NCBI GenBank assembly: GCA_032622095.1
Contig: CP136066.1
Span: 203,008,978 to 203,072,977, forward strand
Origin: Siphonodentalium dalli
Lineage: Eukaryota > Mollusca > Scaphopoda > Gadilida > Siphonodentaliidae
Direction of reading: 5' to 3'
DNA length: 64,000 nt
Part shown: positions 32,869 through 44,381 of the stretch, piece by piece
How the letters are laid out: every line of letters begins with the position of its first letter
How positions within the stretch are numbered: the first letter of the stretch is position 1
The notes under the pieces: model-generated
The model's input: only the letters and a program-made list of their open reading frames with translations
Told to the model about the DNA's origin: nothing
Databases searched by the model: none
Position numbers and translations under genes: made by a program

Positions 32869-33829
32869 CATGTTTTTTGTCCCCCAATTTTTTTTTTCAG
32901 GAGTCTATTAAAATAGCCAGTGTCCGTCCGTGCATCCGCAAATGGTTTCATGATGATATTTAACTTTCATTTCGGTCAATAGATCAAAAGCATACCGTAC
33001 ATGTACAGGTCAAGTTCAAATATGGGTTTGCTCCACCCATTTTCGCGAGAGTTATGGCCCTTTTTCGACTTAGAATCCTGTCAATTTTTGTATGATAGTT
33101 TATCCACCATTTCAGGGGGCACTGGTTGGATTGTTCTGAAATTTAGTATCGGATTTTAGGGTCCTTGTTAGTTTTTTTTAGAAAAGCTGACGCCCCCAAA
33201 TTGGCCCCAAATGAAGCTACTTTTTCTGGGCACACTGTGGCTGGATGGCCTTTTATTTTATATTAAATTGGTTGTCATTATAGCGCTAATTGCATCGCAA
33301 GGGGGGGTGGTGGATGTAAATTTTATGTGCATTTCTGAACAAATACACCCATATATTATAAGAAAATAGAAAACATTCAGAATAGCAAACCTTCGGAATA
33401 CCCAAAAAATCACTTTCTTTTATTGATAAATGCTTTTCCTTTCTTTCAGTGTTATTTACTAAGATGCTGTGCTTATCATATCATTGAGACCAACACTTGT
33501 TGATAAAGGTGAGTTTTAATTTACACTATACATGTAGGGCTGCAAACTACATGTATACAATACGTATCACGATACTTTCCAGACTGAAAATTGGACCAGT
33601 TTACAACTTTTGTCTGCTTAGTATATTGTTTTGGTGTTGTCGACATTCCTAACACCGTTTTTCTCAATAGCACGGAAACCCAAGTGTTTCCATAGAAACT
33701 GAAGTTTACCATACAGGCGATTTACATTTCGCAACAATTTTTATCTCCCGCCAATGGCGCCAATTTGAAAATTTCCGGGGGATATAGGAATGGGCTCCGT
33801 CTGTCCGTCCGTCCTAACCAAATCTGTAA
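32869..33829. other. no gene recognised; repeat-like flanks
   Basis: Contains GTCCGTCCGTGCATCCGC near 32923 and TCCGTCTGTCCGTCCGTCC near 33797, both of a style common at the start of microsatellite-headed repeats. No ORF of note. Confidence 0.4.
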
Positions 33830-35180
33830 GAGTCATAACTTGAACAAATGTCAAGAGATTTCAAAGATTTGTGGTATATGAGTTCACCTGTACTTTGTTT
33901 ATTATGTTTGTCGAATTTACCCAATACAGTAGCAAATAGACCTCACAGGGATCATTTCCACTAATCTCAATGAATTTCAAAGATATTTGGTATGAGTTCA
34001 CCTAACCATTACCTAGAATGATTTTCAAGCCAGGTCCAGCCGGATATTTTTACCGGAGTTACTGGACTTTGTTTGTTTTTTTTCGAATTTACCATATAGC
34101 AAATAGATGACATCAGGGCTCATTTCTAGAGGTGCCACGATTATTGATTTTGATAGTCGGTCGTCAATAATTGATAATAATCTATTAATCGTACCTAATA
34201 TCAATAACAGTGGAAGTATTCCGTAAATATGGCCTATTGGCTGTGTGTTGGTTTAAAAAACTCGGCTGATGTAATTTTTACGTTAATAATGTGCACCATA
34301 AACCACTGGTAATGGTAACGGGTACAATGTATTAAATACCAGCACATTTCTCAGCGATGTCAAGGTTATAATAATTGTGAGTTTATTAGAACGAACATAG
34401 CCATTAATTTCAGTGTTATGAATAGCCAAACATACAAACAATATCAAAATAGGAATGCATGACGACTGCCGGCAGTTCCTAAAAAAGGAATCTAATGTTA
34501 CAGAAACTATAACTTTCAGCAATCTTCCAGAGTGTGGATAACAATCACAAAGGTGCCCCCCCCCCCCCCCCCCCCCCACCCAGAAATTTCAGGACTCAGA
34601 ACAAGTTAAGTAATTGTGATAGTAAGTGAATTTCATTCAGCAGTCACCATACGATAAGTGATAGCCTGTACTAGTAACATCTAAGTATACTCATGTTGTC
34701 AGAATCTCTCTGATGCATGATCAAATGTTGTTAAACCTTTGGTTGTAGATTAAATACTCATCATTTTCCGACATCCAAAATAAATAACGGAGATTAATCG
34801 ATGACGGAAATGGTAATCGATTATCGGCTTTATCAACGTTTCATCGATTATATGATTAATCGTGGCATCCATACTCATTTGCACAAATGTGTCAATGGAT
34901 TTCAATGATTTTTGTGACATGAGTTCACATGACCAGTATCTAGAACGAGTTCGCTAACGGTTGAAACCAGGTCCAGCCTGCCGGATATTTTCAGCAGAGT
35001 TATTGGACTTTTTTTATTATTTTTAGTGCATCAAAGGGCTCATTTCCACAAATGTCAACGGATTTCAAAGATTGTCAGTATACATGTATGAGTTCACATG
35101 ATCAGTATCTAGAACGAGTTCGCAAACAAGGTCCAGCTGGATATTTTCAGCAGAGTTATTGGACTTGTTTATTATTGTCC
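33830..35180. repeat. ~110-200-bp tandem repeats interrupted by a hAT-like MITE
   Basis: Repeated elements are ATTTCAAAGATT, TATGAGTTCAC, AGTATCTAGAACGAGTTCGC, AGGTCCAGC, GGATATTTT and GAGTTATTGGACTT. At least four units are present, two before and two after the insertion 34127-34873. Confidence 0.75.
34127..34873. mobile_element. hAT-like MITE with 8-bp target duplication
   Basis: Termini TAGAGGTGCCACGATTATTG and GATTAATCGTGGCATCCATA are imperfect inverted repeats. The flanks CTCATTTC (34119-34126) and CTCATTTG (34874-34881) are an 8-bp duplication with one mismatch. The uninterrupted tandem unit at about 35037-35056 (GGCTCATTTCCACAAATG) shows the empty site. Eight-base duplications with TIRs of this general form are characteristic of the hAT superfamily. 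The interior has a long C run (about 34557-34577) and no transposase. Confidence 0.8.
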
Positions 35181-35517
35181 CCCGAAAAATTTAATTTTCG
35201 TGGGACTATAGAAATGGGGTCCGTTCCCACAAAATGCCACTTATGTGTCTTCGAAGCCACTCAAATACCATTTGGACTCAAATGATTGCTTATGTGGCTA
35301 GTCACATAAGCAACCTCATTTGACAGCTGAAATGTGATCTAAGTGGCCTGACTCTCCCTATACATGTATACTTGTAGTAATTAGTTTACATTTATGGTGC
35401 ATGTTATGATATGCTGCAGAAATTATGAATGACCCACCCTATATTACTTTGTAAAGTTTGAGCTATTGCCATGGCTTTGTCGTCTGTGTGTACATGTATG
35501 CGTGCGTGCGTAATTCG
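35181..35517. other. no feature recognised
   Basis: Spacer between two tandem arrays, with an AAATTTAATTTTCG patch and TACATGTATA motifs. Confidence 0.45.
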
Positions 35518-37140
35518 TCAACAATACAGGCTACAGGTCGTACCTTTGGTCAGATCATTATGAAATTTCACAAAGCTGTTGACATCAACATTTAGACCGG
35601 AACGATTCATTTGGATAAAAAAACATGGCCACCAGTGGCCATCTTGGATTTCAATATTCAATCCATTAGAACGGTCTACAGGTCGTACTGTTCGTCTGAT
35701 CATCATGAAATTTGTCATGGATGTTAATATTGACATGTAGATGGGAACGAGTAATTTTGGGGTCATTCGACCAAAAAACATGGCCGTCGACAGCCATCTT
35801 GGATTTTACTCTTTGCATGACTAAATTCTTTGGCACGCCATACAGGTTGTACCTTTGGTCGGATCATCATGAAATTTGTCATGGATGTTAATATTTACAT
35901 GTAGATCGGAAACGAGTACTTTTGGGGTCATTCGGCCAAAAAACATGGCCGCTGGCAGCTATCTCAACTGGCTATCTTGGATTTTACTCTTTGCGTGACT
36001 AAATCCTTTGGCACGGGCTACAGGTCGTACCTTTGGTCAGATCATCATAAAATTAGTCATGAATGTTGACAAAGACATGTAGATGGGAACGAGTCATTTT
36101 GGGGTCATTTGGCCAAAAAACATGGCCGCCAGCAGCCATCTTGGATTTTACTCTTTGGATGACTAAATCCTTTAGCACGGGCTACAAATCGTAGCTTTAG
36201 TCTGATCATCATGAAATTTGTCATGGCTGTTTAAATTGGAATGTAGATGGGAATGAGTCATTTTGGGGTCATTCGGACAAAAAAACATGGCTGCCCGCGG
36301 CCATCTTTGATTTCAAAATTCAATCCATTAGCACAGGCTACTGTGAGTCTGGTCATCATTAAATTTGTCATGGGTGTTAATATTGACATGTAGATGGGAA
36401 CGAGTAATTTTGGGGTCGTTCGGCCCCAAAAAAACATGGCCGCTGGCAGCCATCTTGGAGTTTACTCTTTGCATGACTAAATCCTTTCACACAGGCCACA
36501 AGTCTAACCTTTGGTCAGATCATCATGAAATTTGTCATGGTTGTTAAATATGACATGTAGATGGGAACGAGTCATTGTCCAGTCATTCGACCAAAAAACA
36601 TGGCCGCCAGCAGCCATCTTGGATTTTACACTTTGCATGACTAAATCCTTTGGTACGTGCTACAGAACGCACCTTTTGTCAGATCATTGTGAAATTTGTC
36701 ATGGATGTTGACATTGACATGTAGATGAGATCGAGTAATTTTTAGGTTATTCGGCCAAAATCATGGCCGCCAGCAGCCATCTTGGATTTTACTCTTTGCA
36801 TGACTAAATCCTTTGGCATGGGCTACTGGTCGTACCTTTAATCGGATCATCATGAAATTTGTCATGGCTGTTGACACAGGCATGTAGATAACAAGTCATT
36901 TTAGGTTCATTTGGTCTTAAATGTGTCCACTGGCAGCCATCTTGGATTTTACTCTTTGCATGACAAAATCCTTTGGCACACCCTACAGTCCACTTCCCTC
37001 ATCCGATCATCTCCAGACTTCATATTAATCTTGATATTGATCTTACTAGATGGAAGCTATGAAATGTTTTTAAATTTTATTGGAAAACATAGCCACCTGG
37101 ATTTTACATCTGTAACCATCTTGGATTTTACTTTTTTATA
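35518..37140 (+). repeat. array of about ten ~160-bp units
   Basis: Each unit holds GCAGCCATCTTGGATTTTAC, CTTTGCATGACTAAATCCTT, GGTCAGATCATCATGAAATT, TGTAGATGGGAACGAGT and GGTCATTCGGCCAAAAAACA. Units are diverged from one another. One unit in reverse orientation is embedded in G-tract elements A and B, and two weaker units lie at 41880-42220. ORFs here are unit artefacts. Confidence 0.9.
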
Positions 37141-37169
37141 TACCGGTGTGACAAATCAACTTCCCCCCT

Positions 37170-37640
37170 GTGCATCTTCCCCCCGCGGGGGGGGGGGGGG
37201 GGGGAGATAAACTGGTTTTACCTAGTTTATCTTCCCCCCCGGGGGGGGAAGATGACCTAGGTTATCTCCCCCCCCCCCCCCCGCCCTGATCATCTTCCCC
37301 CCCGCCTGAATTTTCCATTCCTTAACATCTATTGGCGTGATAGTCTCATTTTATCATTCACTATGACTATGTGACTTAGAAAAACTATCATTGGTGGCAA
37401 GGAAGCATGTCTTTTCTTCGGCAGAGACATTATTGTTCAGATTTTTTTTTATTGAAAATCACCCAGTTTATCTCCCCCCCGCCTGAATTTTCCATACCTT
37501 AACATCTATTGGCGAGTTAGTCTCATTTTATCGTTCACTATCACTATGTGACTAAGAAAAACTATCACAGGTGACAAGGAAGCATGATTTTTCTGTAAAA
37601 GAGACAATAATTATAGTTTGGAGAATTTTCACTGGAATTT
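37170..37640. repeat. G/C homopolymer palindromes and a ~165-bp tandem duplication
   Basis: 37170-37300 alternates G and C runs joined by AGTTTATC/GATAAACT-type sequence. Two units follow (about 37304-37470 and 37477-37640), sharing GCCTGAATTTTCCAT, CTTAACATCTATTGGCG, TTCACTATGACTATGTGACT-type sequence and AAGGAAGCATG. Confidence 0.75.
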
Positions 37641-37665
37641 ACCTAGTTTATCTTTATATGAAGTA

Positions 37666-38673
37666 CAGCTATGCTCTAATTAATCGATCCTCCTTAACGA
37701 GGTTGACATGCGGTATGACCACGGTGTAATACCGCGGTCGGGCGGTGTAATACCGCCTGACTGCGGTGTAATACCGCCTGACCGCGGTGTAATACCGCCT
37801 GACCGCGGTGTAATAACGTCTGACCGCGGTGTAATAACGTGGTCAGCCGCGGTATTGAAAACGCGGGCAACCGCGTGGTCGCGGTTGAGTTTTTGGTGCC
37901 ACTACCACTGTGTAAGTTTAAACCACAGTAAAACCTAGCGTCAATATCGCAACTGAGCATTGTAAATTATCTGACAATAGACTGACATATTGCGCATGGA
38001 AAATATTAATCTGAAATTGAAAATAAATCGGTTCTAATTTACCACAGTCCCCGATTTCCTTAAGCGTGCCAAATAAAGAGCGTCTGTTTATTCGTGATAT
38101 GGTATATGGATAAGGCGTGCGCGATTAAGAATTAAAATGGCTTTTCGGTTCGAGCAAGATAATTATGCGATCGCCATGTGCACATTTCACCGACACAAAA
38201 ATCATTTGGCTCAAGGAATTACGTGGGGACATCAACCATTGAAGACATCAGTACTCTAAAATAAATTAGTTTGGCGCGAGGAATGAATGTAAGGTCAGTT
38301 TCTTAATATATTGACGCAAATTATAGGCCAACCTGAACAAGACAGATCGAAATTCTTACCTTGAGTCTTCCAAAAGAAAAAGCAGATTTTTATCGGCAGA
38401 TTATTCGAACGCGGTTGACACCGGGAATGACCGCTCGCGGAAAATACTACCGCGGTGTACGCCGGTAACGGTCTAGATTACCGCGGTGGACATGACCGCG
38501 GTCAGATACCGCATGTCACCGTGCATTGCGGTGTATTACCGTATGACCGCGGTGTACTACCGCATGGCCGCGGTGTACTACCGTATGACCGCGGTGTACT
38601 ACCGCATGACCGCGGTGTAGTGATGACCGGCCCATAACCTCGTTAAATGGGTCGATTAATTAGAGCATAGCTG
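37666..38673. mobile_element. pogo/mariner-like TIR element (TA duplication) with CCGCGG repeats
   Basis: TA at 37664-37665 and 38674-38675. The termini CAGCTATGCTCTAATTAATC and GATTAATTAGAGCATAGCTG are inverted, extending to TTAACGAGGTT / AACCTCGTTAA. Inside each arm is a ~21-bp repeat: ACCGCGGTGTAATACCGCCTG on the left (about 37712-37850) and ACCGCGGTGTACTACCGCATG on the right (about 38450-38625). The ~580-bp core is AT-rich and non-coding. The terminal sequence is related to the smaller elements at 51154 and 58631. Confidence 0.8.
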
Positions 38674-38675
38674 TA

Positions 38676-39035
38676 CTTGACTTAATTATTTTAAGTGATT
38701 ATTGCTGGAAATGATAATCTGTAACTGCAAACTTGATACTAGTAATAGTATTAACTATTTTTGCGCATACACATATATATACTTAGAAATATTTTACTTG
38801 AGTTAATAAAACTGAATCGAAATGTATATATAACTAAAACAACAGGATAAGGAGAATTGCAGATGTGATGCTATTTTCTGCCAACAAATTAGGCCTACAA
38901 TAGTACGTGTATGGTACACTGAAATTTCCCGAGGCAGTATAATAATAAAATCTGGACTGACTGGTTGCTATTCATGTTGACATAGGCAGCCCGATTTTTT
39001 GTGGTAAATTGCCAATTTGTAGAGCCCTAATTGCA
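38676..39035. other. no feature recognised
   Basis: AT-rich spacer. Confidence 0.5.
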
Positions 39036-39334
39036 CTCGAGATGTGTACTAATAATTTCCCCAGAAAAACTTATTCAAACAGACAAAGATGGATAACTCT
39101 AAAATCAAGTGTATTAATATTGCAATTTTGACTGAGACCGTCCTTTTGACGGCGTGTTTCTGGGCCAGAACATACCGGGTATAGAAATAACATAACTTCA
39201 AAAATTGATATCTGATCGTGATCACTCTGAGCGTTGATAGGTTGGTTCCTCGACTCGAATGATCGAATCGATTATTTTTATCCCCGAAGCCAAAGAAATA
39301 GTAATTGATGAGGGCCTGATCGGATTGAGTACCT
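39036..39334. mobile_element. AGGTACTC TTAA MITE, right half only
   Basis: Matches 54383-54671: CTCGAGATG, ACTAATAATT, TATTCAAACAGACAA, GGATAACTCTAAAATCAAGT, CCTCGACTCGAAT and the end CGGATTGAGTACCT followed by TTAA (39335-39338). The left half is missing. Confidence 0.75.
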
Positions 39335-39347
39335 TTAATTAAATGTC

Positions 39348-39725
39348 CATACCCGCTGGACAAAACAAGTGTCCATTGGCACCGCGGTGTATTTGCCGTT
39401 CGGCTGCGGTGTCAGAGTTTGTAACTGCAGTTTAGCACCGCGGCCGAACGGCAAGTACACTGTGGCCCAACAACAAGTACCCTGCGGCCGAAAGGCAACT
39501 ACACTGCACCATGGTTAGATTTCCGGTTTGTATCATCTTTTTTCAGTTTAATGAACGTACAGTGTACACCGCGGCAAATACAACATGGCTGAACGGCAAG
39601 TACATGTACACCGCGGCCCAACTGTAGTTAGCCGATGGAGCTGCGGTGTAGTTGCATTTCAGCCGCGGTGGCAACGCTAACTGCACAGCGGTTAGGTGGA
39701 CACTTGTTTTGTCAAGCAGGGTATG
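39348..39725. mobile_element. TIR element (CATACCC..GACAAAACAAGTGTCC ends) with CCGCGG repeats
   Basis: The inverted termini are CATACCCGCTGGACAAAACA and TGTTTTGTCAAGCAGGGTATG, both with AAGTGTCCA inside. The arms carry short repeats (CACCGCGGTGTA, CCGCGGCCGAACGGCAAGTA) resembling the CCGCGGTGTA of 37666-38673 although the outer ends differ. Non-coding. Confidence 0.8.
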
Positions 39726-39994
39726 TATGCCATATACTAGAATATGTACATGCATAAAGTTATAAGCTCATCATTTTGATATCAGAATCATATAGAAATC
39801 TTGACTTTGTGCTCTTTTCAATTTTCATAGCCTCAAAATTAATGATTGTGCAGACCCAAATAAGCACTGTGTGTGGGGGAAATTTCCCACAAAAATAATA
39901 AAGGTGCATGCATGTTTATTTGGAGCCCAAGAGTATGGGTTATGTCGTCAAAACACTATATAACACCAGGTGCCTCGGTCGGGGGTGTCAGACC

Positions 39995-41411
39995 GATTTT
40001 CCGAAGACCTATTACTACGAAGGCCCACAACTCCGATAAAACGATTCTCCGACGGCCCATAACTCCGAAGGACCGATTCTCCGAAGATCTATAACTCCGA
40101 AGGCCCGATTCTCCGACGGCCCATAACTCCGAAGGTCCGATTCTCCGAAGATTTTGTTTTATCGGGGTATTATCGTTTACTAAATAGTGTACAGTCCAGT
40201 GGCGAAGCCAAGGGGTCCCAAATTTCTACTGCCCCTATTAAACCTCTACTTGCTATTTCAGACAATATGGGCCCCTACCAAAACATGTCCAATGTCATGT
40301 AAACGCCCGGAAATCGTTCATGGGGCATCAAAATATACAAAATTTTCCTACCCCCCCCCCCCCCCCCCCCACCTAAATGGGAATCCTGGCCCGCCACTGA
40401 CTATACACCATATACTATAACATTACGTTGGCCCATGAGATGCCAGAGTAAAATGTACAGGGGTGAACGGGGAAGAACTTGTACTTTTTCATATATAAAA
40501 TGAACCTGATTGCATCAAATCACCCCAATGCAGTCAGATGTGCACAGTTTAATCATGTTAATTGTATTAAGACGTACATTGTGGCAAAATAATTGTATTT
40601 CTTTCATAAATTTAAGCATTCTGTGGAAAATTAAGGCTTGTCGCACACTACTGGTTGTGTAGATATCACCTTATTATAATACATATATAGTTAACGTTTC
40701 CAATATATGAGGGCCCTTTCCCCCCTTTTCGTACGCCGGAAGTATAATTTTCAGTCGCCAGAAAAGGGGCGAGTTTGGCCCCGTTCGCCCCTGTGCATGT
40801 TAGGCTACTCTGACATTCTTGCAGCGTTTCGTTATGATATACCCGGTGCACACCAGTGGCGGCGCCAGATTTCCCATTTAGGGGTGCACATTAATTAGCA
40901 TATGTGGGGGATATATCATGCATATGATATGCCGAAAGCATATCGCGAAGGCCTGATTTGGGGAGCGCATGCATGGGAGGGGTCGCCCCCAATCGTTGGT
41001 CCGGGGGCTCCCCTGTGCAGGAACACTGAATATTTGAATGCCTATATACAATACGGACGTTTACATGACACTTGACATGTTTTTTTGGGGGGCGGTCTTC
41101 CCTAGGGCCCCATTGACCCCGCCACTTGACTGTACACTATTTAATAAGCGATAAAACATGATCTTCGGAGAATCGGACCTTCGGAGAATCGGCCCTTCGG
41201 AGTTATAGACCTTCGGAGTTATGGGCGTTCGGAGTTATAGGCCTTCGGAGTTATGGGCTTTCGGAGTTATAGGCCTTCGGAGTTATGGGCTTTCAGAGTT
41301 ATGGGTCTTCGGAGTTATGGGATTTCGGAGAATCGAGACTTCGGAGTTATGGGCTTTCGGAGAATCGGGCGTCGGAGAATCTGACCTTCGGAGTTATGGG
41401 TCTTCGGAAAA
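39995..41411. mobile_element. 1.4-kb foldback with 21-bp repeat arms
   Basis: The left arm (39995-40206) is made of CTCCGAAGGCCCGATTCTCC and related units. The right arm (41118-41411) is the inverse (CTTCGGAGTTATGGGC, TTCGGAGAATCGG). Next to the core the arms share TTTACTAAATAGTGTACAGT on the left and ACTGTACACTATTTAATAAG on the right. Both outer ends carry TTTTCCGAAGACC/GGTCTTCGGAAAA, with CGGTCGGGGGT just outside on both sides. The core contains CAGTGGCG/CGCCACTG pairs (40197 and 40399; 40854 and 41128). No transposase was recognised. Confidence 0.75.
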
Positions 41412-41626
41412 ACGCTACGTAACCCGGTCGGGGGTCATTTAATGTTCAGGACGTCAGGGTTAAGTGAAGGGTAGGCCTATGTATATGTTTTTAAAAATTT
41501 GCTAATGGGTACACAGGGTTTGCTATCGGTTGCGACGCAGTTACTTCAACTGTGTTCCAGAATGTATGGGGGCAATTGGCAATTTCTTTTCAGTTCATTT
41601 TCATTGTAATTGTGAACAGTTATTCT

Positions 41627-41755
41627 GTAGCATAAATTGCAGCCCTCTTAATTTACGTTGTTTGGCTTTGGCAATGTGCTACTGCAACCCTTTGTCTTGG
41701 CCCAGTTTGCTTCAGCATGCCTGATTACTGTAGCAAATTATGAGAACCGGTACTG
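41627..41755 (+). repeat. 130-bp segment shared with 31614-31745, copy 2
   Basis: Same blocks as the first copy. It lies in a 64-codon ORF that starts 100 bp upstream of the shared part. Confidence 0.6.
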
Positions 41756-41879
41756 AAATTGTGACAGAAAGTCATTTGGAATGAGAATTCAAAACTTGTG
41801 GGTAAAATATGCCCCGGCTCATAGCACAAGATTTAGCCAAACTTTTGTTTTCAATTTTCTGGTAAAAATACCTGTACAT

Positions 41880-42220
41880 GGCTGCTAACAGCAACAGGCA
41901 ACATCTCTCATCCGATCGTCACCAAACATAATATGGATTCACCATAGTGACATCTAAATGAGAGATTACCCCATCAAAAATCTGGTAAAAAAAACATGGC
42001 TGCCAATGGCCATCTTGTTTTTACTCTTTGTTTGACTAAATCCTTTAGCACACCCTACATGTAACATCTCTCATCTGATCGTCACCAAACTTCATACCGG
42101 TATGGATCTTCAGGGTCACATCTTGATGGCAGCTATCCCATTTTTTCCGAATTTTGTTTAAAAAACATGGCTACCAGCAGCCATACTGGATTTCAAATTT
42201 GAATCAATCGGCACACCATG
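41880..42220 (+). repeat. two diverged units of the 160-bp family
   Basis: ACATCTCTCATCCGATCGTC / ACATCTCTCATCTGATCGTC, AAAAACATGGCT and GCCATCTTG / GCCATACTGG recur with unit spacing. They are more diverged than the main array. Confidence 0.7.
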
Positions 42221-42952
42221 AAGCTCACAATTATTGGTGAAATGTTTTGAAAATTTAAGGGTACATTACTACATGTATGTTTGCAGGCCTTTAGATTAGG
42301 CTAATTTGGGGACATTTTGGGGGACCGAGGTGGTGGGTTTGCGAGGAGGGGGGGGGTACCCCCTAGTGACTATTGGGGGTACGGGGGTTTTCCCCGGGGA
42401 GAATTTTTTTTAAAGTGAGCCTAAAATGGGGGCTGTCTGGTTGTTTATGAAGCATATGAAAGGTGGCCCCCATATCATTTCCTGGCAACTTGGGCTTGTT
42501 TCAGCATTCAGCAAGTTCTATTACCCTTACATTTTCAAGTTTTGTAGGTCACAATTTATTGAATATTGGGCAATTTTGCATAATTCCAGCACCTTACATA
42601 TGATATGTGCAGACGGTGCATCGTGACTACCTATTGTAGGTGACTAACCATAGATCACATAGTTTCCATCAACAACAAATGATCTGGCCTCATTGTTATA
42701 TCGCCTCAGTTGTGGAAAGCAACAAAACCCCAAAAAATATACTCAATGTTGATACTGCCTTTCATTTATTTATTTTATATTTGTGGTTTTACGTGGCTTC
42801 CTACAATTAAGCGATATCACAGCTAAGGCAGATTAATTGTTGGTAGAGGAAAACATGTGTGCTACACTTAGTTGTGTACAATTCAGTACTTAAAAAAAAA
42901 TTAAGTGATTTATGCACCATCTGCTCTCATGTTACAAATCACTGACCACTGT
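42221..42952. other. no gene recognised
   Basis: Contains a G-rich patch at 42305-42400 (GGGGGACCGAGG, GGAGGGGGGGGGTACCCCC) and otherwise AT-rich sequence. Confidence 0.45.
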
Positions 42953-43113
42953 GAAGGTAGCCCATGTTTCCTCTGTTAATATTCCCATGTTATTATACTA
43001 GTAATTAGATGAAGGTAGCCGGTGTTTCCTGTCCTTCCCATGTTATTATCATTAGATGAAGGTACACCGGTAGTCCATGTTCCCTCTGTTCCTCCCATGT
43101 TATTATCATATTA
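42953..43113. repeat. ~60-bp tandem repeat, three units
   Basis: GAAGGTAGCC or GAAGGTACACCGGTAG, then ATGTTTCCTCTGTT and TCCCATGTTATTAT, recurs three times. Confidence 0.8.
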
Positions 43114-43131
43114 TGCCTATGGGGGGTCGGG

Positions 43132-43657
43132 CAGGGGGGGGGTATTTTTTACGGGCACTTATGCGGGGGTGGGTCACTGGATGGGTGGTTTGGTCGATGG
43201 GACTAACAAACAATTTTTTCTGCAACTCAGAACTTTTTTTCCTGCAAGTTTTTTGACTGTTTTTTTCAATGAATTTGGCTTAAAACACCTTAGAATAAGA
43301 GAAATAATGTAATTCTAACTGCTAAACTGACTGCAGGCAGTTATTGTGTTGTATTTTGTTGCAAATTTTGAAATCCAAGATGGCCGCTGGCAGCCATGTT
43401 TTTTTGGCCGAATGGCCCCAAAATGACCCGTTCCTATGTACATGCCAATGTCAACATCCATGACAAATAGTATGCACAGAAATTCATATTCAGCTGTTTA
43501 CAGTGAATTCCCCCCGCAAATCTGCTTTAGTGTTAAAAGGGGGTGGGTGTCCAAAAATGGTCGGAAAAATTTGGACGCATGGTGGGTGGGGGTCCCAACA
43601 AGGGTCGAAAGTAAAAAATCAGCATACGTGCCTGAAAATGTTTTCTGACCCCCCCCA
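43132..43657. mobile_element. G-tract TIR element, copy B
   Basis: Aligns throughout with copy A: CAGGGGGGGGG start, CACTTATGCGGGGGTGGGT, the AAGATGGCCGCTGGCAGCCA unit, TTCATATTCAGCTGTTTACA, GTTAAAAGGGGGTGGGTGTC and GCATACGTGCCTGAAAA before nine C at the end. A clean target duplication is not visible on this copy. Confidence 0.7.
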
Positions 43658-44055
43658 TTTACCAGTACAGCATATCACCTTGTAACTCGGGTGTTGATTA
43701 TCAGAGTTTGTTATCTTTTGTCGTGGTGAAAGCACAGGTTGGTACCTACATTAGTTAGGCTAATTATTCAAGGTACCGGTATGTAACTTTGTTCCAAAAT
43801 TTTGTTGTACGAGAAATGTCGATTTCATGACAATTAGGTGTTGGACATTGATTTTTATCTATAATTGTAGATGTATAGTGCAGACATTTAGCACCTGTGG
43901 ACCTGGTTGAATTTTTCTGTGGTTCGATGGATCACATCCATCCTCAAGCTACTTATGTCATTTACTGGCATTTGTTTATAATGTGTAGGGGTAGATCGCT
44001 TGAGACCCCACCACAGTTCAATTCACACCAGGTTCTCAGCTTCAGATTACGTTGG
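43658..44055. other. no feature recognised
   Basis: AT-rich spacer; nothing assigned. Confidence 0.5.
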
Positions 44056-44290
44056 CCATGTAATTTTACGATTAAACCGTAAATTCACATTACGATGATG
44101 TTGTAATTTTACGATAGTTTTTCTGTCATAATATTACGATCATTTTGTAAATATACGATCAAATTTGTAAATGTCAGATTACGCTGATCTCGTAATTTTA
44201 CGAGTTACTGATGGTCCAATTCCTGCCAACAGTTTCTGTCGTAATATTACAATGAAATTTTTTTGAATGTATGATCATTTACATATACCA
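44056..44290. repeat. irregular ATTACGAT/ATCGTAAT repeats
   Basis: GTAATTTTACGAT, AATATTACGAT, TAAATATACGATC and TCGTAATTTTACGA recur about every 25-40 bp in both orientations. The pattern is too irregular for a simple satellite. Confidence 0.6.
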
Positions 44291-44381
44291 GTATGATTTT
44301 TGTAATTATGGTTAAATAATCATCAAATCCTACGAAAGATTAACAAGCGGGCGCAAATTACGTTTACGTATCATCATATTA

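Noticed and set aside
32672-32887. Minus-strand ORF with a long poly-glycine tract
   Set aside because: It is the translation of the 69-base homopolymer and depends on its exact, unreliable length.
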